Assembly (NCBI GenBank): GCA_032209605.1
Contig: JASFXZ010000016.1
Span: 434,001 to 498,000, forward strand
Direction: 5' to 3'
DNA: 64,000 nt
Source of the DNA: Mactromeris polynyma
Lineage: Eukaryota > Mollusca > Bivalvia > Venerida > Mactridae
Numbering within the stretch: position 1 is the first letter of the stretch; each line of letters opens with the position of its first letter. Position numbers and translations under genes: made by a program. This document shows, in pieces, positions 21,982-34,600 of the stretch. Under the pieces are notes generated by a model. That model made no database searches and was not told where the DNA came from. It saw nothing but the letters and a program-made list of their open reading frames with translations.

Positions 21982-22601
21982 TATAACCGAAGACACAATA
22001 ATAGTACAAAGGTAAATAGGTAACAACGTGTTGTCTGGTGAAATAAGTCAGATCAACAACAAACTGCATGTTTTGTCACTAACAATAGCTTCAATACTGG
22101 AGGTAAGGATGCAGAATTTGAAGAAAAGAAATGTAAGTCTGGAATCATTCATTTTACTCTTGAAACAAATTATGGCATACTTGATAAATGAATGATTTGC
22201 ATTCTTACATCGATAAATTAATACGATATTGAGTTGGCTCCCTTGCATGTGTTGGTAAATATAGTCATTGTTGGGGGTAAATTCGTAACATTGATATCTA
22301 GTAACCTGGTACACGATATCTGCTGAACAGATAGTATCCCGTACAAGGTCGCTAAATCATAATTAGCTAAATATCAGTTAGAATGTGTCATCTGCTAGCT
22401 AATTGCTTCTACTGTTGAATAAGAAAATCTAGACTAATTTGCCATCTGTTCATCATAGATTACACCCAACCAGGCTTTTTTATGTAAAGGCAGTCTTTGT
22501 GTCTATCAACCGCACCACTAAAAACGTTTTTGCTTCCATTATACAACCTACAATTCTAAAAACGATGGATAAATAATGTATTCATTTCTATTGACTTGCA
22601 G

Positions 22602-25600
22602 ATTGTTAATGATTCTATTCATGGCCACATTCAGTTGGATTCGCTATGTGTGGACATTATTGATACGCCACAGTTCCAACGTCTTAGACGTTTAAAACAA
22701 CTTGGTTCTGCATACTACGTGTATCCTGGAGCGTCGCACAATCGATTTGAACATAGCATTGGGTAAAATAAAAGTTGAATACTTAATGCATAGAATAAAT
22801 AACACCTTCATCATTTCGTTACTCCATGTACATTATTCCTATTTGTTTGTGTACACTATTACCTTTGTGTTGTTTATTATACACATAACCATGTTGCTAA
22901 GATTTGGTATTTTAATGCTTACAGTACAACGTACCTCTCCAGAGCAGTGATCTCTTGAGCAACAACTTCTTATCAGTATATTTTTCCTGTATTAAGAATT
23001 AACTATACATTCAATCTTTCTAGAGAGACAACCTGACAAACATTCACCAAAATGTACGGCTGCCAAAGGGTGTTGCTCTGGAGAGTTTGCACTGTAGTCG
23101 AATGATTCTAATGTGATTACGCCTGTTTTTATTTTATTTATGTCTTACCTGTTTGACTGCGCGAATTTATTTATAAAGTGTCGGTGTGACATTATTGATA
23201 GACAACGCCACACAGACCGAAGTTTAACTGATGGAATACCCTAAGAATGTCAGTAATCATAGGCCGAAAGGGGTTAGAAAAGAACATGGATATTATATTA
23301 AATAAAGGAACTGCAAATGGGGAGAGGAGAACATATATGAAAAAACATAAATAGCAATAACAACCACACAACAATTAACAGCCTTGTTACTGTCAGTAAA
23401 ATACTGGGGATTTAAATCGTTTTAACAGCTAGCTAATCTCACACCTATCCGCAATATGGTCATTGATTTCCAACATATACACATATATTGGCTAAGTTAC
23501 TAATCTTTAAAAGAAGAAAGCATCCCACAATAACATATACACTGTACATAATCCAGTATGAAGTAACAAGCACCCTTATACTGACCTTGCTCTCAGTCCT
23601 CCAAGCCTAGTTCAATTTGGAAGTAAAAAAAGAGTATATGTACAGCAAATAATTTACCATTGGGCAGTTCCAAGCATTTGAATATGACTTCATAATTTAG
23701 TTATAATTCATAAGCAGTTTCATGTCATTTCGTTGCATTACATAATTATAACTTTGGACGTGCACATATTACAAAAGGAAGTGTTTTTGCCACCTTCCGT
23801 TTTTTTTTGGTGTTTATAAAATGGTCATTTTCAAGACAACTGGTTCCAAATATGCAAACCCAACATTTACACATATTGAGGGGAGGTCAGTGATATGGAT
23901 TACAAACTTTGACAAATGTATCCTGTTTAATCTGTTCAATTTAGTCTCAAAACATTAACTAATGCGTCTTCTGTTATTTAACTTATTTTTATTACAAAAT
24001 GCTGCATCCGTTTTATATCCAGTCCATCTCGAATATACATTTACGTTTGTAATATCATGGTTGACTCTAACCAGTTTATTTTGTCTCGATATGTCTAATT
24101 TTACATTCTACAAATGTGTAAGCACCAGTTTTTTATCAATGGTAATGGGTCGATGATAGTGTAACCTCAAGGAAGATATGTCAAATGTGGAACTATGGAA
24201 GCAAGCAGGTCGATGAAAACTTTCAAATCCCGAATGTGTTATGATTCTGACAATTGTAACAAAAATAAAATTGGCATGTTACAAGAGAAATACAGTACTG
24301 CATAAAAGTCCTTGAGATTTTATACGAAATTATACTGAAATAATTCCATTATTTGCAGAGTATGTCATTTAGCAGGAAGGTTTGTGAAACTTCTCCAAGC
24401 TAACCAACCCGAGATTAGCGATAAAGATGTTCTGTGTGTGAAAATAGCAGGGCTTTGTCATGATCTGGGTTTGTGTTTGATATTTTATGATAACCACGTG
24501 TAATTGAGTGTTTCTTGTTGATGTATGATATGTTTTAATTCTTAAAATGAAATAATCATAAAGTTTAATTAGCAATGTCATTTCCTGTTCCACTATAAAT
24601 AATTGTTTTATCTACCTTCCATAATTCGTAACAAATTAACACGTATTTTTGTGGCTGTGTAAACTAGTAAAACAATTGAATGTCGATCTGGACTCGACGT
24701 TCGGCAATGAGCTGGACTCGACGTTGGAAAATCACCTTTTAAACATTGAAAAGTACACGCAAAAATAACTCAAGCTGACTCGGCTTTCGACATTCATCAA
24801 TTACAATTGTACAATTGAAATGTCGAGCTGACTCGGCGTTCAACATTCGTCATTCAAACAAAAATTAAGCAGTTTGTGACGCTGTGTTGTTTAGTTTTCT
24901 TGCACTTATGATTTCGGTATTGTTTATTTCGCCAGCCTATATGAGCCCCCTAATCCGTTTGTTATTTTGGTGTCCTACCCTAAGTATGCCTCCGCTCTTT
25001 GCCTAGACCGTTTAGGGAAGTTCTGATTTGTTAATGCCCAATCACACCGAACTCGTTCTCACTCGTTCTGAAAAATGTAGCCGAACGGGCTTAAACTGTG
25101 TGCAAACGTTGTGGACGTAGTAGCAACTTTTTACGGTCTGTTTACGAACTTCATGGACGAGCTCGGACGGGTTTGAACGGGAATTGTGCTCCAAAACTTT
25201 GAGCCTGCTCAAAGGTTTCAGGCGACCATCCCATCCTGCAATTAGACGGAGCGACAACGTACTTAAAACGGGATGGACGTACTACGTACGAAATTGCCGA
25301 ACTTCGAACGTCCTAGGGATGTGCTATGACGTGGTGCGGTCGGGCGTCAATTGGCAGTACGTGTGAACACAAACCGGGTCCGCTTGTAGCCCGTTCATCC
25401 CGTTCACAAGTAGAACTAGTTACGAACGGGTTTAAACTGACTACTTTCGGGATTTGACTGCTTGGAAACGGTGTCCCCATGAGGTCAACGGACAATTTTA
25501 CCCGATCTGAACTTGATATAAACGGACTGCAGACGGGATTAAGACTAGATGGACGTATCGAGAACTGTTTATGAACTTACTAGGGTCGCATTATAGACAT

Positions 25601-28600
25601 TGTCTATACGTTCTAGCCAGATCACAACCCGTTTTACAACTTTTTTAGTACGGGTTCGGACGTTTTTAGAACTAGTTTGGTGTGGCTGAAGCTTAACGTG
25701 GCCTTACCTACTTCACATTTGTTCACTTTCACAGGTTGAAAAACTTTAAGAATATCAAAGACAGTAACATGATTACAGCAATTGTTTATTTTTAATCAAA
25801 CGCAACTGAAGCAGAACTATAAATAAAACTTAGTTTACATTGACTTGATAACAATTCCTATCCTTTATTGCAGGACATGGTCCGTTTTCCCACCTATTTG
25901 AGACAGTCGTCAACGCCATCAACAACTCACAATGGAAGGTAATGTTTTTAATTACGTTATTATCACTGGGGGATATCAATCTGTTACATTCCTCACAGCT
26001 TCTGTTTTTATTTTGACGTTATTTCTCTTGATACATTACGTCATTTAACATAAGTGACAAATATCTATCTGTGTGACTATTTCATAACACAATATTTTCT
26101 TAGTACAGATGTAAAATTGCGTCCGTCCGCACTCACCATTGTTAGGCAACTATGTAGTGCAAGTTGTATAACTTTGGCTTTGATGTTGAAATAATTGTGG
26201 CCCATTTTTAGACTTAGTAATTTCAAATGACAAGGCATAGACATTTAAATGTCGTCACGTATTGATTTAAAATGCTTCAATAAATTGTGTTGATATATGT
26301 ACAATTATAATTCAGATTCACCACGTCATTGTCTCCAGCTTTATGGTCTTCACATACAGATTTAAAATATCTCAATTTGTTGAGACATGTATACTGACAA
26401 TTTAGATATACCACTTCAATGCTATTATGTCTATGGCCTAAGATAAGGTTGACTTTCAATAGTAAATACTTTTCAATACACAATAAATTGTGTAAAATGC
26501 ACCTTTTGTTCAGACTGACTATTCCAATAGATGTTTGCCTCAACTCCATATGTTGTGTATGCTGATGTTTCCCTGGGATCTGTGTGAGGAGGCATTGCCT
26601 TATGAATGTGGGTTTCCATGTAACAAGTTAATCCTTCCTTTATGACTTTATAAATGTTACTTTCAATGCTTAAGATTAAAAAGAGACACGCCTAAATTAA
26701 ATAATAATTGTACATTGCTACGGTAAGGCGGGTTGTCGATATGAGAAGATGTAGTTATACTGTATTCTCATTCATTACATGTATACATATTAGATATTTA
26801 TATTTCTTTAGCATGAGAAAGCATCCATAGACTTGTTTCAGCATCTGATCGACAACAACACAAAAGTGAAAGACGGGTTTTCAAAAGAATTTATGGAGTC
26901 TAAAGAACAAGACATACAATTCATTAAGCAGCTTATAAAGGGTGAAATAACACATGAAGGTGTAAGTGCTTCCACTGTATGTTGTTTGCTGTACACTACC
27001 ATCACACACTATAAGTGTTTCCACTGTATGTTGTTTGCTGTACACTACATCACAAAATATAAGTGTTTCCACTGTATGATGTTTGTTGTACACTACATCA
27101 CAAACTATATGTGTTTCCACTGTCTGTTGTTTGCAGAACACTACATCACAATATGTAAGTGTTTCCATTGTCTGTTGTTTGCAAAAAACTACATCACAAT
27201 ATGTAAGTGTTTCCACTGTCTGTTGTTTGCAGAACACTACATCATAATATGGAAGTGTTTCCATTGTCTGTTGTTTGCAGAAGACTACATCACAATATGT
27301 AAGTGTTTCCACTGTCTGTTGTTTGCAGAACACTACATCACAATATGTAAGTGTTTCCATTGTCTGTTGTTTGCTGTACACTACATCACAATATGTAAGT
27401 GTTTCCACTGTCTGTTGTTTGCAGAACACTACATCACAATATGTAAGGGTTTCCACTGTCTGTTGTTTGCAGAACACTACATCACAATATGTAAGTGTTT
27501 CCATTGTTTGTTGTTTGCTGTACACTACATCACAATATGTAAGTGTTTCCACTGTCTGTTGTTTGCAGAACACTACATCACAATATGTAAGTGTTTCCAC
27601 TGTCTGTTGTTTGCTGTACACTACATCACAATATGTAAGTGTTTCCACTGTCTGTTGTTTGCAGAACACTACATCACAATATGTAAGTGTTTCCACTGTC
27701 TGTTGTATGCTGTACACTACATCACAATATGTAAGTGTTTCCACTGTCTGTTGTTTGCAGAACACTACATCACAATATGTAAGTGTTTCCACTGTCTGTT
27801 GTTTGCTGTACACTACATCACAATACGTAAGTGTTTCCACTGTCTGTTGTTTGCAGAACACTACATCACAATATGTAAGTGTTTCCACGGTCTGTTGTTT
27901 GCAGAACACTACATCACAATATGTAAGTGTTTCCATTGTCTGTTGTTTGCAGAACACTACATCACAATATGTAAGTGTTTCCATTGTCTGTTTTTTGCTG
28001 TACACTACAATACAATATGTCAGTGTTTCCATGGTCTGTTGTTTGCAGAACACTACATCACAATGTGTAAGTGTTTCCATTGTCTGTTGTTTGCTGTACA
28101 CTACAATACAATATGTAAGTGTTTCCATTGTCTGTTGTTTGCAAACACTACATCACAATATGTAAGTGTTTCCATTGTCTGTTGTTTGCTGTACACTACC
28201 ATCACACACTGTAAGTGTTTCCATTGTATGTTGTTTGCTGTACACTACCATCACACACTATAAGTGTTTCCACTGTTTGTTATTTGCTGTACACTACCAT
28301 CACACACTATAAGTGTTTCCATTGTATGTTGTTTGTTGTACATTACAATACAAACTATATGCGTTTCCACTGTCTGTTGTTTGCAGAACACTACATCACA
28401 ATATGTAAGTGTTTCCATTGTCTGTTGTTTGCTGTACACTACATCACAATATGTAAGTGTTTCCACTGTCAGTTGTTTGCTGTACACTACATCACAATAT
28501 CTAAGTGTTTCCACTGTCTGTTGTTTGCAGAACACTACATCACAATATGTAAGTGTTTCCATTGTCTGTTGTTTGCAGAACACTACGTCACAATATGTAA

Positions 28601-31600
28601 GTGTTTCCATTGTCTGTTGTTTGCAGAACACTACATCACAATATGTAAGTGTTTCCATTGTTTGTTGTTTGCTGTACACTTCATCACAATATGTAAGTGT
28701 TTCCATTGTTTGTTGTTTCCTGTACACTACTTCATCAAATATAAGTGTTTCCACTTTATGTTGCTTGCTGTACACTACTTCATCAAATATAAGTGTTTCC
28801 ACTTTATGTTGCTTGCTGTACACTACTTCATCAAATATAAGTGTTTCCACTTTATGTTGCTTGCTGTACACTACTTCATCAAATATAAGTGTTTCCACTT
28901 TATGTTGCTTGCTGTACACTACTTCATCAAATATAAGTGTTTCCACTTTATGTTGCTTGCTGTACACTACTTCATCAAATATAAGTGCTTCCACTTTATT
29001 TTGCTTGCTGTACACTACTTCATCAAATATAAGTGTTTCCACTTGATGTTGCTTGCTGTACACTACTTCATCAAATATAAGTGTTTCCACTTTATGTTGC
29101 TTGCTGTACACTACTTCATCAAATATAAGTGTTTCCACTTTATGTTGCTTGATGTACACTACTTCATCAAATATAAGTGTTTCCACTGTATGTTGCTTGC
29201 TGTCCAGTACTTCACAAATTGTACAAAATATGAACATTGTCCCAAATTGGATGCTTAAATTATTAATCGTGTTGTCATGCTGGTGTAATGTCTGTCTGTC
29301 TGCCTGTCTGTCAAGTGTGACACGTTTTATTGAACAACAGGGGCATTGAACCATAGAAAACATTCGTTGTCTGTTGAAGGCGGTTAGTTATTCTATAATG
29401 TTGAGAACAAATAAAGATACAAATACATCCACATTCAAGTTTAAAATTAAAAAAAATACACACCCAATGTAAATCAAAGACATATTGGACCTCGATTTAA
29501 AGTATGATGCAGTTTGCGATTAAATATCAAGTCCTGTGCCCTATCAACCCTATCAATCTGATCCCATAGAAAGTTAACCCAGTGACATAACCACTGAACT
29601 AGGCTCCACAAAACCTAAAACAAAACAAAATGTGCAATAGAAAGTCAGCAATACGGCTGCACCACCACAAAATAACATAATCATAATAATCTCTTTATTG
29701 CAAGAAAGTATTAAAGCGACATTTCATGTTATAAAAATACCATTTGTTAGTTTGATATTGACACGTTTCTAAAGCAACTGAATTTAGTCAACGAAACGAA
29801 ATTAGGGAGTTGGATCGTTTTGATAACAAACGTGGAACGACATTTTGTTTATGTCAGACATTGTCATATTCAGAAGTTAGCTTTGAGTTCTTCAATGACA
29901 ATGAAAATTGTTAGAGTGAAGTCAGGAGTTGAATGCCTGATTTATTGCAAATTATATCAAATTCAGTGAATCACAGCGGTGCGTACGCCAATAAAATCTA
30001 CCGTTTTATGTCGAAGCAAAATTTTAACAGCCGAACTTTGTTTGTAAGGTTTAATGTTCGAAGGAATCAAATTAGCTTAACAATTAATTAGAAATTCTTG
30101 ACCAAATCATAACGACTACGGGATAAATATTGTTTAAAATGTTCACGCTTTCGTCGAATCGAAAATTTAATATTTTGATATAGTTGACTGGTCATATTGT
30201 CATATATTAAACCTCGTATCATGGTAGACAAGAGATAAATGCGTAGATATTGTATTAATGTACTTTTTCACGCTTTTAAAAAACAAACTACTGAGTAGTA
30301 ATTTAATAGAAATTTATGTTTAGTAAATGGACAATGCCACGATGGTCTTGCAATTGTGTTTTAGTGTACATTTCTTTACGCGCTTTATCAAATTTTATTG
30401 AAAATATAACAAACAAAAACTTTGTACCACTCACGCTATTATTGTTGAACGGAAGCAGAATTTTAATATCAACATGTGATCGTGTAATAACTCAAAATCT
30501 TAACAAATAAAGCTATAACATTTTCGCTTATTACAATTTGTGTCGATCATCCTTTTAAAAATATTTATTGTTTTCAATATGCCAATCAAAACCTCGCACT
30601 TTCTTGTCGTCGACTTTATGCCAGGTGCATACAGTAATCAAACATTATTATCTATATGTAGATAAAATGTCATATTAAAAAATGTTACATAAAACCGCCT
30701 GTACCTCACCAAGCCGTTGTTCAAGTTAAGTACGAGAGTTAAAGCATATCTCAAGTGTTCATGTTTTAAAAGTGCTCATGGGGCCATCCATTGCCATCTT
30801 GGCTCTCTTGTTTGAGTATAGTGTATGTCGTATTTTTAACCTTTATGATAAGATTCAGTTATGAAATATTGCTATTTATGTTATCTTTGTTTTTGTTTGT
30901 TTTCAGACCGGACGAGACGAGGATAAGGACTTCCTGTACCAGGTATAGTTGGTGAAAATAAATGTAAAACGTAGCTAAACGTAACGAAGTATATGTTGAA
31001 TTTACCGAACCTAGTTATGCCATTTATATTGGGGAGATATTGACTTTTTGAATTGGTGCTATAGTTTTCAGTACATGAACATATTTATACACTACTATTA
31101 ATAAACGTCTGCCAGTTTATTTAATACAGAATGGCAAATACCATTAGACGAGAATCATAGAAAGAGATATTTTTAATAGTATTATACGCTAGTTCGTTTA
31201 TCTCGTTTTCTTTGTTACTGGCTTCATTCAAAACAGAATAATTGTTGAGCGCCGATGTACGATTTCCAACCTCTAAGTGACGTCATTTCCAGAAAACGTC
31301 ACGTGTGATGTTACCTTGTACTAACAGTAAGCAATATTTGCCCCATATGGCAATATGAAAACGAATTGACCATATGGAGTTAATATTGTTTCCTGCTTGC
31401 AAATAGTGACATCCCATATTGCGTTTCCTTGACGTCACTTATAGAAGCGGTTATAAATCCCATAGCAGCGCTCATACATTCTGTGTTTCGGTTGCATTAG
31501 TTCATTAAAATCAAAGCGGTAGTCTAGAGTTTGAATACGAAAACCTCAATGACGTACATTTCAGTATGTCTAACTTTTACCAGTCATCAAACGTTAAATT

Positions 31601-34600
31601 TAAATCTGAATGAGATAATTTCAGGGTGATTAAGGGTAGTGTGTGAACAAAAACACAAGCAACAAATTTATATAGTTTATATATATATAGTTCGGTTACA
31701 AATGATCAGCAGCGTAAAACCGCGCAACCATGTAGCTTTCCACAGAGCTTAACTTGTTCTCGTATTTAAAGGGAGGTTGCCAAAATGATGTTCTCTCTAG
31801 TCAAGAAATAGAAAATGCGATGTTGTCCAACTTTTCTTTCGGTTATTATTATTTTTAAACACTTATCTGCTCTTAATATACTGACGGTCAATGAAAACGT
31901 ACCATTAAATATACTTACATGCATAATATCTTAAGACTGCTCTACTTTTGGGATGTCAAACCTGAACTAAAAGTTTGTTCAGGGACTAACAACACACGTA
32001 TCATGAAAGAACGAATAGAGTTTATTGCATTTGAGCTGAATTTTATTTTGCCTAAATGACGGAGGGTGACACTAAAAGTCCACACAACTCAATAAAGAGT
32101 GTGGCCGCCGTTTGTTTCTACTATAGACTGGCATCTACGCTCGATACTGCGGACGAGGCGCTGAAACCTGTTTTGTGGGATGGCTTCCAACTTGCCTGCT
32201 TTTATTGTGCTATGTTGTTTTTGACGTGACGTCCGTTGTACACTACGCGCATTTTTGACCCAGGAACTCAGATGTTATTATTGTGGCCTATCATTGTCCT
32301 GCTGAAACAACGTGAAGTCACGGTGATCTCGAGGAAAACGTACGACGCACGGTTCCACGATTTGGTCATCGTACCGTCGAGCCATCACACTGCCTCCAAC
32401 CAATAGCTGATGTGTTTTGCGGTGCCATGATATATTAGCCCACCCCATTACACTGCCCCCTCCTCACTGTAAATGCTGTCTGAAGCAGCACTCTGCGTAA
32501 CGTTACCTCGGCGACACCACGCCTTATACCTCCCATCCAGCATATCTATACAGAATATGGTCTCATCACTGAAAGGAACACATTTCCTCTGATATTGTAT
32601 CCATCGTAGATGCCGACGACACCAAAACCAACGATTACTTCACCTCAACACGTTACCCCTATATGGATCATGGGCTGAAATTCCGGCATCTAACAGGCAT
32701 CCACGCACGATGGGTCGACTAATGCGTTGCTGGTTATATATCCTTGTTTCATGGGCAGTCCGTGTTGCTGTTTAAAAGCGATATTGGAGGTGCGTAGGGA
32801 CAATATGACAGTCTTGTTGAAGAGACATCACTCTTTGGCGACCTGAGCGTGGAAGATCAGCAACAGAATCGGTTTCTTGGTGTTGTCTAACTAACCGCAT
32901 GATTGTGGAGTGAGAACAACACATACTGCCAGCAACAGCGTGATATGACACCGACTTCTACCATAACATGAATAAAGTTGAAGACTTTTCTTGGCGTTTT
33001 GATGGTCTAAAGCTAAGTTATGAAATGCTAATTGAAATTATTGTCAGCAAAATAACGATTTTCACGGGGTTCACAGCGGTCAGTACGTTTGTATATATGT
33101 AAAAAATAATAACGAAATAGGTAACTGTAAAAATAAGCCAAACAGTTTGGTACGTTTTGAACACGAGTATACACAAACTTTATTGTTGTATGTTATTATA
33201 AAAATGAAAGATTTGTAGCAATACAGTTCATGTATAGGAGCATAATAAGCACATTTACTAAAATAGTACAATTAATTCATGCTAAACTTTCCAATTGCTC
33301 TAATCCGATTAGGACATATCCGATTTTATTATCAAAAGGTAATTCATGCAATATGAATACAGTATTTACATTTGTAAAGTTCAGTCTAATTGCATGTCTT
33401 TATAAAATGCATTTAACATGATAATAAGCAGGAAAATCTTAATTGTAGTTACATTAATGTTTTAAATTCAGATCGTAGCGAATAAAGAGAATGGAATAGA
33501 TGTAGACAAATGGGACTATTTTGCTCGAGATTGTCACATGCTTGGAATCAGGAACAATTTTGATCATCATAGATGTATGCTGGTTGCTCGAGTTTGTGAC
33601 GTTGACGGCACTAAGCGTATATGTTTCCGTGACAAGGTATAACCAACATGATTTTTACTTCTCAGACAATACATCTTAAAACTTAAGATCAGTCAAAGAT
33701 GCACCGAAATATGTGAAAACAATGTGTTTTATTGGGTTAATGCCAACGTTTTCTTCAGTTATACGAGGCCAGTACTACCTTGTCCTCCCGCAAGTAGCTG
33801 TACAACCCAAGATTCGAACTCGGACCTCTTGGTTGACAGGCCAGCGCTCTACCAACTGAACTAACCGGGCAGGCCAATCAATATCTGAAAAAGCTTTTAT
33901 TTCATTTGCGGTTGAATTCAGATTTAGGGGTATCTGTCGTAATTTAATGGTAGTTACTGTTAATCTAATATTACTTATTGGATGAATACGATGTATGATG
34001 AGATATATTATGCATGAATGTACAGTATATACCAAATGCATGTTGTTATTGTTGTTGCTGTTTTGATTTGCTATTGATAAGATCAAATTGTAACGAAGGC
34101 TTGCTTCTCTTCTATTGTTTTTTACAATACATGTTATAATAAATTTATTTCACGAAGGTGATTTATTACATTAACTCGATGGAATAAAGCTATTATTATT
34201 AACAGTTCCATCGGAGTCTGATATCTCTAAGTATCCGACTAAAGTACTTGTAAATCAACGTTATGTCGTTTGTTTGTGATATTGATGAATTTTACTGACC
34301 TGTCGATTTGACTTTTAGGGAGGAATGTACATTTTTTTTGTTATAGGGGAATTTGTTCAATGTTTGTATAATCAATGTCACTCGGCTGTTTTCGGTCATC
34401 CATTTCAGCTACGACACCACAGTGACAGCAGGGTATTTTACATCTTGATAACGTGATAATGATTGATTTAATGGATGATTGAAATTATCCGAGTTTGACC
34501 GAATATCTTAAAAAATATATATTTCCATAAATACTACAAGTGTATGTATTCCAATCTATAAAAAACTGGCTGGCAAAAAACTCGCAATATATAAGTATAT

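Noticed and set aside
26962..29220. CRISPR-like array
   Set aside because: The variable parts are the same few subfamily sequences, not unique spacers, and it lies in an intron.
26833..29363. Long open frames on both strands of the 48-bp array (up to 476 codons) as genes
   Set aside because: The unit length is a multiple of three and contains few stops, so several frames stay open on both strands. There is no independent start context, and copy 1 lacks the array.
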